Shown here: in pieces, positions 16,290-24,468 of the stretch
Numbering within the stretch: the stretch's first letter is position 1
Layout of the letters: each line of letters opens with the position of its first letter
Source of the DNA: Flavobacteriaceae bacterium UBA7433
GTDB lineage: Bacteria; Bacteroidota; Bacteroidia; Flavobacteriales; Flavobacteriaceae
NCBI GenBank assembly: GCA_002477565.1
Contig: DLQL01000066.1
Coordinates: 5,575 to 45,725, forward strand
DNA: 40,151 nucleotides
Direction: 5' to 3'
Program-made: the position numbers and the translations under genes
The notes under the pieces: generated by a model
Databases searched by the model: none
Told to the model about the DNA's origin: nothing
Seen by the model: the letters and a program-made list of their open reading frames with translations, nothing else

Positions 16290-17206
16290 AGTTGCAAACT
16301 TTTTTCAATAATCATCGAATGTATAACATCCGAGACCGAGGTAAATATTTTGGTTGTATCGGGAAGTTTTGACGCGTCCAATTCCAATACTTTGTTTCCC
16401 AACAACCACAATTCTGAATGGCAATTAGAAATGATTCGGTCGTGCAATTCTTCAACATAACTTTGAATCGCATCAGAAGAAGGTGCTACGGTACAGTAAC
16501 TCACAAAAGTCGTTTTGTTGTCGTTGTTCAAGAACAGGTCCAAACTTTTGATGGGCAAACTTTGCCCAAGATAAATCACTTTGTAGCCGCTTTTTAACAA
16601 CTCATAGGACAAATATAACAAACCTAAATCGTGAATCTCACTTTCTGGCAAAAATAAAACAAAGGTTTCGCTTTGTCTAATGGGCTTGTGTTGCTCTTTT
16701 TCAATATGAATCAATATTTTTTGTTTGATCAAAGCTGTTATAAAGTGCTCATGCGCAGGCATGATAGAGTCTGTTTGCCATAAAAAACCAATCTCTTTCA
16801 ACAAGGGTACAAAGTAAGAAACAAAGACCTTTCCAAAATTCTTACCCTTTAAAAGTTTTTGATAAGTCGCCTCAAACATTGGGGCATCAAAATTCAACAT
16901 AGCAATCTTAAGATTGTTGTTCACCAGATTTCTATTTGCTGTCTTAGTAGCAATGGCGTCGCATTCTTCCAAAATCTGTTCTGAGTTCAATGCCGATATC
17001 TTGGAAATTTTAATGCCATTTTTATAAAGCAATGTAATGTTCAACAAATTCTGTAAACTTGCCAAAGAATAAAAACGAATGTTCGTCTTGGTGCGTTCGG
17101 GACTCAAAAGGCCGTAGCGTTTTTCCCAAATTCGAATGGTGTGTGCTTTGATTCCGGAAAGATTTTCCAAATCTTTGATGCTAAAAGAATTTTTTATTGA
17201 ATTCAT
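16286..17206 (-). CDS. MerR-family regulator with B12-binding domain (CarH/LitR-like)
   Basis: First gene of the carotenoid operon. Its 306 residues are laid out as in the CarH photoreceptors: an N-terminal MerR winged helix (residues 8-75, with SGIKAHTIRIWEKRYGLLSPERT), a helical bundle, and a C-terminal cobalamin-binding Rossmann domain. The light-sensing residues of CarH are visible: W143-x9-E153-H154 in the bundle and H192 in EIHDLG, where the classical DxHxxG reads ExHxxG but keeps the His that ligates cobalt. In characterised CarH the dark AdoB12-bound tetramer represses carotenoid genes and light breaks it apart. The position before crtI, with a four-base overlap, implies that it controls its own operon. 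Light response is inferred, not shown. Confidence 0.9.
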   Translation of the reverse strand: MNSIKNSFSIKDLENLSGIKAHTIRIWEKRYGLLSPERTKTNIRFYSLASLQNLLNITLLYKNGIKISKISALNSEQILEECDAIATKTANRNLVNNNLKIAMLNFDAPMFEATYQKLLKGKNFGKVFVSYFVPLLKEIGFLWQTDSIMPAHEHFITALIKQKILIHIEKEQHKPIRQSETFVLFLPESEIHDLGLLYLSYELLKSGYKVIYLGQSLPIKSLDLFLNNDNKTTFVSYCTVAPSSDAIQSYVEELHDRIISNCHSELWLLGNKVLELDASKLPDTTKIFTSVSDVIHSMIIEKSLQL

Positions 17207-17227
17207 AAGTAACGTTTTTACTATTCT

Positions 17228-17258
17228 TAAATGTAACCAATTCCTTGTTTAAAAACAA
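17228..17258 (-). promoter_or_regulatory. Promoter of the merR-crt operon with palindrome over -33
   Basis: On the minus strand this is TTG-N20-TACATTTA, a near-consensus Bacteroidota promoter ending 21 bases before the merR start. The -33 TTG is part of the palindrome TTGTTT-N2-AAACAA at 17245-17258, a natural place for a repressor to bind. The regulator encoded by the first gene is the obvious candidate. Confidence 0.6.
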
Positions 17259-17327
17259 TATTTCAATGCAAACTCGCCAACTCTTAATGGAGTCTTTGAT
17301 GCATTTGATCAAGGGCATCGGTTTGGT

Positions 17328-18632
17328 TTAGTTGTTGTTCAAGCCTTCTTTGTACGTTTTCAAACACCGCTCTCTCGCTTCCTTGTGGTTAACTATAGGA
17401 AGGACATACGTCAATTCTTGAAATTCCGGAACCCACTTTTTTATGTAGGCGAAATCTTTGTCAAACTTTTTTACTTGTTCTGTGGGATTGAAAATCCGAA
17501 AATAGGGTGCTGCATCGCAACCCGTGCCAGCCACCCATTGCCAATTTCCGACATTCTGAGCCAAATCAAAATCCAACAATTTTTTTGCAAAATACATTTC
17601 TCCCCACCTCCAATCGATCAAGAGGTGTTTGCATAAAAAGCTCGCAGTGATCATACGAACTCTGTTGTGCATAAAACCTGTGCTGTTCAATTCTCGCATC
17701 CCAGCGTCTACAATCGGATAACCCGTATTGCCATCACACCAAGCTTGGTACTCTTTCTGGTTGTTTCGCCACAATATCCCATCGTATTTGGGCTTGAAAT
17801 TGCACAGTACCGTTTTGGGAAAATGCCATAAGATCTGCATAAAAAACTCTCTCCAAATCAATTCTTTTAAAAAAGTGGTGTTGCTGCTCTTTAGCGCATT
17901 TTGGACACACTTTCGAACACTTACCGTTCCAAAACGCAAATGAGGGCTCAATCTTGAGGTCCCTTGGACACCGGGGAAATTTCGCGTCCCCTCATAGCCA
18001 TTTACCATGCTTTCTGAGGTGTTAAATGGTAGGACTTTGATTGCAGAAGGACGAAAACCAATCTCCTCTAAAGAAATCAAATTCGATGTAAATTTGTAGA
18101 AGTTCTCCAACAAATCCGAAGTTGTAAAACACGCATAAAAAGTTTCACTCAGTTGTGACAACCATTTTTTCGAATAAGGTGTGTACACCTTGTAAGGACT
18201 GCCATCTTGTTTGACAATTTCATTGGTTTCAAAAATTACTTGATCTTTAAAGGACAACAGCGGTACATTCATCAACGACAAAAAATCCTTTGCCTCTGCA
18301 TCTCTCTGAGTGGCATAAGGTTCATAATCACGATTGACATAGACCTCTTGCAAATCAAAAGTATCTAGGAGCTCTTTGAAAACCTCTGTAACTTTTCCCC
18401 TTCTTACAAATAAGGAAGAACCCACTTCAGAAAGAAAACGATGCATGCGTGTCAATTCTTCATGAATAAATGTAACACGAGCGTCATCGGCATCGAGATT
18501 TTCCAAAATATCCGTGTCAAAAACAAACAAAGGCAACACCTTATTTCCGGAGGACAAAGCGTGGTACAACCCGACGTTGTCTTCTAAACGAAGATCTCTT
18601 CGAAACCAAAATATGGAGATTTTAGGCTTCAT
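17328..18632 (-). CDS. Cryptochrome/deoxyribodipyrimidine photolyase
   Basis: Light-driven repair of UV pyrimidine dimers using FAD. The 434-residue protein has an N-terminal antenna Rossmann domain (ISIFWFRRDLRLEDNVGLYHAL) and a C-terminal FAD domain with GYPIVDAGMRELNSTGFMHNR and WRWGEMYFAKKLLDFDLAQN, then NVGNWQWVAGTGCDAAPYFR. The intact FAD-cradle residues fit a class I CPD photolyase, but a repair-inactive cryptochrome cannot be excluded by eye. I choose the ATG at 18632 (MKPKISIFWFRRD) three codons inside the open frame. It overlaps the upstream SRPBCC gene by 11 bases, so the two are co-transcribed, and it lies just upstream of the light-linked carotenoid operon. Confidence 0.93.
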   Translation of the reverse strand: MKPKISIFWFRRDLRLEDNVGLYHALSSGNKVLPLFVFDTDILENLDADDARVTFIHEELTRMHRFLSEVGSSLFVRRGKVTEVFKELLDTFDLQEVYVNRDYEPYATQRDAEAKDFLSLMNVPLLSFKDQVIFETNEIVKQDGSPYKVYTPYSKKWLSQLSETFYACFTTSDLLENFYKFTSNLISLEEIGFRPSAIKVLPFNTSESMVNGYEGTRNFPGVQGTSRLSPHLRFGTVSVRKCVQNALKSSNTTFLKELIWREFFMQILWHFPKTVLCNFKPKYDGILWRNNQKEYQAWCDGNTGYPIVDAGMRELNSTGFMHNRVRMITASFLCKHLLIDWRWGEMYFAKKLLDFDLAQNVGNWQWVAGTGCDAAPYFRIFNPTEQVKKFDKDFAYIKKWVPEFQELTYVLPIVNHKEARERCLKTYKEGLNNN

Positions 18633-19107
18633 AGACACCAAATAATTGTTCTAACTTCTGTTTGCGGTAGGAAAAAATCTCTTTCAATTTTGGCTTCACC
18701 AACAAAGGATGAAACAAGCGGCCTATGAATCCTAATGGAATTTTGTAGTCAATGATGTCTTCCATTTCAACTCCTCCTGGAATCTCTCTTACAAAATGCT
18801 TGTGATGCCAAAGGACATAGGGTCCAAAACGCTGTTCGTCAACAAAATAAAAGCGGTCTTTTACATGGGTAATCTCGGTCACCCAATGGGTTTTAATTCC
18901 CAGAACAGGGGTGACAATGTATTGAATGATTTGCCCAGGATACATCTCTGTTTCTTCTTTTGAGAGAATTTCAAAGCCCATGTAATCGGGTGTGATTGTT
19001 TTTAAATTTTTGGGACTGGACAAAAATGCCCAGGCTTCGTCTAAGGACATGGGAAGCTTTTGTTTGGCTGACAAACGGTAAACGATTCCTTTGGTTTCAA
19101 AATGCAT
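18622..19107 (-). CDS. SRPBCC-family protein upstream of photolyase
   Basis: A 161-residue cytoplasmic protein with the SRPBCC ligand-binding fold: SAKQKLPMSLDEAWAFLSSPKNLKTITPDYMGFEI at the start, a central HWVTEITHVKDRFYFVDEQRFGPYVLWHHKHF strand region, and a C-terminal helix ending FSYRKQKLEQLFG. It belongs to the subfamily annotated as START-like cell-division-inhibitor or cyclase/dehydrase proteins, whose ligand is unknown. Pairing with photolyase genes recurs in flavobacteria. The ATG at 19107 (MHFETKG) is preferred to one 12 codons upstream because the upstream stretch lies next to the promoter. A -7 box and a shared inverted repeat lie upstream. Confidence 0.82.
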   Translation of the reverse strand: MHFETKGIVYRLSAKQKLPMSLDEAWAFLSSPKNLKTITPDYMGFEILSKEETEMYPGQIIQYIVTPVLGIKTHWVTEITHVKDRFYFVDEQRFGPYVLWHHKHFVREIPGGVEMEDIIDYKIPLGFIGRLFHPLLVKPKLKEIFSYRKQKLEQLFGVYEA

Positions 19108-19132
19108 GCAATTGTTTTTTTTTAGTACAAAA

Positions 19133-19140
19133 CAAATATA
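19133..19140 (-). promoter_or_regulatory. -7 element of SRPBCC-photolyase promoter
   Basis: TATATTTG on the minus strand matches TAnnTTTG and ends 25 bases before the ATG at 19107. No TTG -33 element is present at the proper spacing; an inverted repeat occupies that place, so expression may depend on an activator. Confidence 0.55.
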
Positions 19141-19147
19141 CATATTT

Positions 19148-19177
19148 TGTTTAACTATTTAGTCGAAAAATAAAACA
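19148..19177 (-). promoter_or_regulatory. Candidate operator of the photolyase operon (inverted repeat)
   Basis: Read on the plus strand this is TGTTTAAC-N14-ATAAAACA, 14 of 16 arm positions matching the perfect repeat TGTTTAAC-N14-GTTAAACA at 37396-37425 in front of the flavoprotein oxidase gene. It ends seven bases upstream of the -7 box, covering the -33 region. Confidence 0.5.
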
Positions 19178-19205
19178 AAACTAAAATAGCTCTAAAAAAC
19201 AGAAG

Positions 19206-20060
19206 CTATGAAACAACGAAGCAAGGCCAAAGCACTGACAAAGACGCGACGAAATACCAAACGATTGGAATACCTTCACCCCAAAAAGAGGCATAGTAAT
19301 GGGCTTGTTCCCTATTGGATAAAAGTAAAAATACCCCGACAAGAAATGCACCAAAACAAGCATGCCAAAAGAAAAATAGAGGCATCGTAAAATAAGAGAT
19401 TCCGACAAACAACACCAACAATACCACACCCAAGTACTTGGTCTTTTGTACACCCAACAACTGAGGAATTGTCTTCAATTGTTTTGCGTCCACCCCCAAG
19501 TCGCGAATGTCAAAAGGCAATGTCAATACGAGGACAAATAAAAATTGTTGTAAAAAAAAGAGTCCGTGCAAAAACGAAAGTGGAATTTTTTGGGACACCA
19601 ATGGAAACAAGACAGACAAGCCAGCCCAAGAAGAAGCAATGCTCACTATTTTCAATCCCGGAAACCTTCGCAAAGAAATGTTTTCTCCTTTGTATTTCAA
19701 AAAAGGCAGCCCATACATCGCTGTGAGCACTACAAAAGGCAGGAGAATCAAAAAAGACAGCCCGTGGAATGACCTGGACAGGAACAAGAGCCCCAAAACA
19801 TCAAAAATAGCGAGCCAAAAAAGCAACTTCAAATGTTTTGTAAACCAAGTATTTATGTGTGCTGTCAACTTGTTCTCTAAAAAATTTAAGTACCGGATAA
19901 AATTGTAAGATACAAAAGTCGAAAGCCCCAAAAAAAGGGCCTCCCTAGCATTTTCGAATTGCAAAAAACAACCGGTCATGCGCACCAAGCAATACACAGC
20001 CATCGAGACATGCAAATTGCTATACACATAAAATTGAAAGATTTTTCCAAAAGTGTTCAC
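19206..20060 (-). CDS. UbiA-like polytopic membrane protein
   Basis: A 284-residue membrane protein with about eight hydrophobic segments that looks like a diverged member of the UbiA prenyltransferase superfamily. The second aspartate motif is present as LPFDIRDLGVDAKQLKTIPQLLG (DxxDxxxD followed by the TIPxLLG block), but the first motif, normally NDxxDxxxD, is degraded to NFIRYLNFLENK. The gene begins with GTG: MNTFGKIFQFYVYSNLHVS matches what I expect for the family, and the next ATG would remove the first helix. A -7 box ends four bases before that GTG. It is a single gene, divergent from gcvP. The activity is uncertain because of the altered first motif. Confidence 0.7.
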   Translation of the reverse strand: MNTFGKIFQFYVYSNLHVSMAVYCLVRMTGCFLQFENAREALFLGLSTFVSYNFIRYLNFLENKLTAHINTWFTKHLKLLFWLAIFDVLGLLFLSRSFHGLSFLILLPFVVLTAMYGLPFLKYKGENISLRRFPGLKIVSIASSWAGLSVLFPLVSQKIPLSFLHGLFFLQQFLFVLVLTLPFDIRDLGVDAKQLKTIPQLLGVQKTKYLGVVLLVLFVGISYFTMPLFFFWHACFGAFLVGVFLLLSNREQAHYYASFWGEGIPIVWYFVASLSVLWPCFVVS

Positions 20061-20064
20061 AGCA

Positions 20065-20072
20065 CAAAAATA
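20065..20072 (-). promoter_or_regulatory. -7 element four bases before the UbiA-like GTG
   Basis: TATTTTTG on the minus strand is followed by TGCT and then the GTG start at 20060, the same four-base spacing seen at pyrE, YkgJ and prfB. It predicts a leaderless transcript. Confidence 0.5.
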
Positions 20073-20189
20073 GTAGATTCCTATATTTAAGCACTACCAC
20101 CTTTGCGTACATTTTTGCTTTTGTTCATAACCTCAGATTTTAGTTAACAATTATTCTACACGATCAAGCAGTAAATTTTCATTTATAAT

Positions 20190-20197
20190 TAAATTTG
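20190..20197 (+). promoter_or_regulatory. Putative -7 element of gcvP
   Basis: TAAATTTG matches TAnnTTTG and ends 31 bases before the ATG at 20229. No convincing -33 TTG is present. Confidence 0.45.
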
Positions 20198-20228
20198 TGC
20201 ATTGCAATTCACGAACCTTACTTCACCC

Positions 20229-23090
20229 ATGAAAACCGACGTATTTGTTTCCCGACACATAGGACCAAGAGAGTTGGAAATCTCGCAAATGCTTCAGGCT
20301 GTTGGAGTAAAAAACAAGGAAGAACTGATTGAAAAAACCATCCCTTCTGACATCAGACTTGCAAAAGACCTCCATTTAAGCAAAGCCATGAGCGAACAGG
20401 AATACCTGTCACACATGCACAAACTGTCTATTCAAAATAAATTATTCAAAAACTATATTGGCTTGGGCTACCACCCAACCATCACACCGGGGGTCATCCA
20501 ACGCAACATCTTAGAAAATCCAGGTTGGTATACCGCCTACACCCCATACCAAGCAGAAATCGCTCAAGGACGCTTGGAAGCCTTGTTGAACTTCCAAACC
20601 CTCGTCTGCGAACTTACTGGCATGGAATTGGCAAACGCTTCCCTTTTAGACGAAGGAACTGCCGCAGCAGAAGCCATGATCATGCTTTACAACACACGTA
20701 GCAGAGCTCAAAAAAAGCAAGGGGCTTTGCACTTTTTTGTTGCGGAAGGTGTGCTACCACAAACACTGGCCATCCTTGAAACACGTGCCAAACCTCTGAA
20801 CATCGTTCTCTCCATTGGCAAAGTGTGCGCAGCAGCAGTCACCGAAACTTTTTTTGGTGCCTTGTTGCAATACCCTGAAAAAAATGGCGCAATTGCTGAC
20901 TACCGTGAATTTGTAACAGCCGTCAACCAAAAAGATATCCGTGTCGCCGTCGCTGCAGACCTGTTGAGTCTGACACTTTTGACACCTCCCGGAGAATGGG
21001 GCGCTGATGTGGTAGTGGGCACCACGCAACGCTTCGGAATTCCAATGGGGTATGGAGGACCTCATGCTGCCTATTTCGCCACAAAACAAAGCTATAAAAG
21101 AAACATTCCAGGACGCATAATCGGTGTCACCAAAGACCGCAATGGAAATCGTGCCTTGCGCATGGCGCTACAAACACGTGAACAACATATAAAAAGAGAA
21201 AAAGCGACTTCAAATATCTGTACAGCTCAAGTATTACTTGCTGTTATGGCAGGAATGTATGGTGTTTATCACGGGCCTAACGGATTAAAATACATTGCCA
21301 ATAAAATACATCAATTGGCTTTTACGCTTCATGAAGAGCTGACAAAATTAGGCATCCTTCAAATCAATGAAACTTTTTTTGACACGCTTGATGTACAGGT
21401 CTCTGACACTCAAAAAATAAAAAAAAATGCAGAATTGCTAAATGTAAATTTCCATTATACAAGCCACAATACTGTTAGTATTTCACTGAACGAAACAACC
21501 ACATTGAACGACATCAATGAAATCATTAAAATCATTGCAAAATCAGAAAACAAAACATTCAGTGAAGTAACATTTGTAAACCCTCAAATTACGATACCTC
21601 AAAATCTTTCAAGGACGACTTCTTTTCTAGAAAATCCTGTTTTCAACAGATACCACTCAGAAACCGAAATGATGCGGTACATCAAAAAACTAGAACGGAA
21701 AGACCTCTCCCTCAACCACTCCATGATTGCTTTGGGATCCTGTACCATGAAATTGAATGCTGCAGCTGAAATGTTCCCGCTAAGCTGGGCCAATTGGGCC
21801 AACATACATCCCTTTGCACCTCTAGAACAAACAGGCGGATACCAAGAAGTTTTCAAACAATTGGAAGCTGACCTAAACGAAATCACAGGCTTTGATGCCA
21901 CTTCTTTACAACCCAATTCAGGAGCACAAGGTGAATATGCTGGATTGATGGTCATCAAAGCGTACCACGAATCCAATGGCAACCCGCAACGCAACATTTG
22001 TCTGATTCCCTCGTCCGCTCACGGTACGAACCCCGCTTCTGCCGTCATGGCGGGAATGGAAGTGGTGGTGACAAAGGCGACTGCTGAAGGAAACATCGAT
22101 TTTGAAGACCTCAAAGAAAAAGTCCTTCTTTACAAAGACCGTCTTGCAGCACTTATGGTTACCTACCCTTCCACCCACGGAGTCTTTGAAAGTGGCATTC
22201 GAGAAATCAACGAATTGATTCACCAATACGGCGGTCAAGTATATATGGATGGTGCCAATATGAACGCGCAGGTAGGCTTGACAAATCCTGCGAAGATCGG
22301 TGCAGATGTCTGTCACTTAAACCTGCACAAAACCTTTGCCATACCGCATGGTGGTGGCGGCCCCGGAGTCGGCCCAATTTGCGTCGCGAAACACTTGGCT
22401 CCTTTTTTACCGACCAACCCCATCGTACCCACTGGTGGTGAAAAAGCCATCTCCGCAATTTCATCAGCGCCTTGGGGCTCCTCTTTGGTTCTGTTGATTT
22501 CCTATGGCTATATCAAAATGCTCGGTGCCACTGGATTGAAGGCTGCAACTGAAATAGCCATTCTCAATGCCAATTACATCAAAAAACGTCTGGAAAGTGC
22601 TTATGAGATTTTGTACACTGGAGAAAATGGCTTTTGTGCACATGAAATGATTGTGGATTTCAGGGAATTCAAAAGCAAAGGAGTGGAAGTTGTAGACATC
22701 GCCAAGCGTTTGATGGATTACGGATACCACGCGCCCACCGTTTCCTTTCCGGTTGCAGGTACGCTAATGATCGAACCTACCGAAAGTGAAGGAAAAGAGG
22801 AGTTGGATAAGTTTGCAGACGCCCTACTCGAAATCAAAAAAGAAATTGATGCTGAAGAAGTACATGACGACAGTTCGGTTTTAAAAAATGCGCCGCATAC
22901 CCTACAGCTCCTAACAGATGACAATTGGGAATTCAAATACAGCCGCCAACAAGCTGCTTTCCCTTTGGATTTTGTAGCGGATACTAAATTCTGGCCCGCT
23001 GTTCGTCGTGTAGACGATGCCTTCGGAGACCGCAACCTTATTTGTTCCTGCACCCCAGTAGAAGCCTATGCTGAAAAAGCACCCGTATGA
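20229..23090 (+). CDS. gcvP: Glycine dehydrogenase (decarboxylating), P protein
   Basis: PLP enzyme of the glycine cleavage system that decarboxylates glycine and loads the aminomethyl group on the lipoyl H protein. The 953-residue protein is the single-chain form with both P1 and P2 halves. The N-terminal FVSRHIGPRE is typical, and the PLP lysine is K701 in LNLHKTFAIPHGGGGPG, in the second half. The ATG at 20229 is used; the open frame begins 27 bases earlier at a TTG that is just after the -7 box. The other glycine-cleavage genes (gcvT, gcvH) are not in the window, as is common in Bacteroidota. The E3 subunit it shares with pyruvate dehydrogenase may be the lpdA product further downstream. 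Confidence 0.96.
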   Translation: MKTDVFVSRHIGPRELEISQMLQAVGVKNKEELIEKTIPSDIRLAKDLHLSKAMSEQEYLSHMHKLSIQNKLFKNYIGLGYHPTITPGVIQRNILENPGWYTAYTPYQAEIAQGRLEALLNFQTLVCELTGMELANASLLDEGTAAAEAMIMLYNTRSRAQKKQGALHFFVAEGVLPQTLAILETRAKPLNIVLSIGKVCAAAVTETFFGALLQYPEKNGAIADYREFVTAVNQKDIRVAVAADLLSLTLLTPPGEWGADVVVGTTQRFGIPMGYGGPHAAYFATKQSYKRNIPGRIIGVTKDRNGNRALRMALQTREQHIKREKATSNICTAQVLLAVMAGMYGVYHGPNGLKYIANKIHQLAFTLHEELTKLGILQINETFFDTLDVQVSDTQKIKKNAELLNVNFHYTSHNTVSISLNETTTLNDINEIIKIIAKSENKTFSEVTFVNPQITIPQNLSRTTSFLENPVFNRYHSETEMMRYIKKLERKDLSLNHSMIALGSCTMKLNAAAEMFPLSWANWANIHPFAPLEQTGGYQEVFKQLEADLNEITGFDATSLQPNSGAQGEYAGLMVIKAYHESNGNPQRNICLIPSSAHGTNPASAVMAGMEVVVTKATAEGNIDFEDLKEKVLLYKDRLAALMVTYPSTHGVFESGIREINELIHQYGGQVYMDGANMNAQVGLTNPAKIGADVCHLNLHKTFAIPHGGGGPGVGPICVAKHLAPFLPTNPIVPTGGEKAISAISSAPWGSSLVLLISYGYIKMLGATGLKAATEIAILNANYIKKRLESAYEILYTGENGFCAHEMIVDFREFKSKGVEVVDIAKRLMDYGYHAPTVSFPVAGTLMIEPTESEGKEELDKFADALLEIKKEIDAEEVHDDSSVLKNAPHTLQLLTDDNWEFKYSRQQAAFPLDFVADTKFWPAVRRVDDAFGDRNLICSCTPVEAYAEKAPV

Positions 23091-23368
23091 CCTCTATAGA
23101 ATTGTGTGACTAAAAAGCCATTTCTAGTCCTTTTTGCAACTGAGATTCAACCGGTTGTGAATTATTAATTTTGTAAGAATTACCGCATATTTGACCTGTG
23201 ATTCGTAATTATTCATAGAAACAACACACAAACTGAGAATTATTAAATAATCTAAAGAAAAAATCTTGGGTTTTTTGTTTTTGTGCGCTATATTTTAAGA
23301 TTTTGAAACTTCGACGCTTCGAACCGAAAAAAAGCAGGGGTTTTCTTCCAACTTTATGGGGATTGTCT
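23091..23368. other. Intergenic stretch between gcvP and pdhA
   Basis: I see no gene in this AT-rich stretch. It contains a weak hairpin (GACTA/TAGTC, 23108-23129) followed by five Ts that could end gcvP transcription, two copies of GAATTATTAA at 23159-23168 and 23237-23246, and a possible extra -7 box TAATTTTG at 23166-23173. None of these is strong enough to stand alone. Confidence 0.4.
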
Positions 23369-23376
23369 TATTTTTG
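23369..23376 (+). promoter_or_regulatory. Putative -7 element of the pdhA-pdhC operon
   Basis: TATTTTTG matches TAnnTTTG and ends 32 bases before the pdhA ATG. No clear -33 element. Confidence 0.5.
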
Positions 23377-23408
23377 CGGGCATACGCTATTTACCTATTA
23401 AATACACC

Positions 23409-24404
23409 ATGAAGAAAATCACAAAAGAAACTTATATCAACTGGTTCAAAGACATGTTGTTTTGGAGAAAGTTTGAAGACAAGCTGGCTGCAGTTTACAT
23501 ACAACAAAAAGTAAGGGGGTTTTTACACCTTTACAATGGACAAGAAGCCATTTTGGCTGGAGCCTTGCACGTAATGGATTTGAGTAAAGACAAAATGATC
23601 ACTGCCTATAGAAATCACGTGCAACCGATCGGTATGGGTGTCGATCCCAAAAGAGTGATGGCTGAATTGTACGGAAAGGTCACAGGAACTTCTCACGGTA
23701 TGGGAGGATCGATGCACATCTTTTCCAAAGAAAAAGGGTTTTATGGAGGTCATGGAATTGTAGGAGGTCAAATTCCCTTAGGTGCTGGAATGGCTTTTGG
23801 AGACAAATACCACAACACAGGAGCGGTGACCATTTGCTGCTTCGGAGACGGAGCCGCAAGACAAGGGTCCTTACACGAAACATTTAACATGGCCATGCTT
23901 TGGAAATTACCCGTTGTTTTTATTGTTGAAAACAATGGCTATGCCATGGGTACTTCTGTAGAGCGCACGGCCAACCACGAAGACATTTGGAAATTAGGCT
24001 TGGGATACGAAATGCCTTGTGGGCCCGTAGATGCCATGAACCCAATCAAAGTAGCAGAAGCCATGCACGAAGCCATGGAAAGAGCACGTTCAGGAAACGG
24101 CCCCACTTTCCTAGAAATGAAAACCTACAGATACAGAGGACATTCCATGTCAGATGCACAACACTACAGAACAAAAGACGAGGTTGCCGAATACAAAAAA
24201 ATTGATCCAATCACACAAATATTGGACATCATCAAAGAAAAGGACTACCTGACTGCTGATGAAATCAAAGCAATCGAAAAAGACGTAAAAAGTAAAGTGG
24301 CTGAATGTGAGAAGTTTGCTGAAGAATCACCCTATCCAGAAGTACAGCAATTGTACGATGTGGTATACGAGCAAGAAGACTATCCTTTTATCAAACCCGC
24401 CTAA
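23409..24404 (+). CDS. pdhA: Pyruvate dehydrogenase E1 component, alpha subunit
   Basis: Thiamine-diphosphate-dependent decarboxylation of pyruvate in the pyruvate dehydrogenase complex, as the alpha chain of an alpha2beta2 E1. The 331-residue length is typical. The ThDP motif GDG...N is seen as CCFGDGAARQGSLHETFNMA, followed by VVFIVENNGYAMGTS, and the phosphorylation-loop equivalent is YRYRGHSMSDAQHYRTKDEV. GTSHGMGGSMHIF is also conserved. It is followed 64 bases later by the E2 gene. The beta subunit gene (pdhB) is not adjacent and not in this window, so it must be encoded elsewhere. Confidence 0.96.
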   Translation: MKKITKETYINWFKDMLFWRKFEDKLAAVYIQQKVRGFLHLYNGQEAILAGALHVMDLSKDKMITAYRNHVQPIGMGVDPKRVMAELYGKVTGTSHGMGGSMHIFSKEKGFYGGHGIVGGQIPLGAGMAFGDKYHNTGAVTICCFGDGAARQGSLHETFNMAMLWKLPVVFIVENNGYAMGTSVERTANHEDIWKLGLGYEMPCGPVDAMNPIKVAEAMHEAMERARSGNGPTFLEMKTYRYRGHSMSDAQHYRTKDEVAEYKKIDPITQILDIIKEKDYLTADEIKAIEKDVKSKVAECEKFAEESPYPEVQQLYDVVYEQEDYPFIKPA

Positions 24405-24468
24405 AAAAACACACGTACAAGTGGACCGATTGTCTAGAGCAATCCCACACTAAAAACATAAAAATACT

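Noticed and set aside
20202..20228. TTG as an earlier gcvP start
   Set aside because: It lies about five bases after the -7 box, and the added residues precede the conserved MKTDVFVSRHIGPRE start.
23310..23330. Tandem CTTCGA copies upstream of pdhA
   Set aside because: Only two short copies with no relation to the promoter; easily chance.
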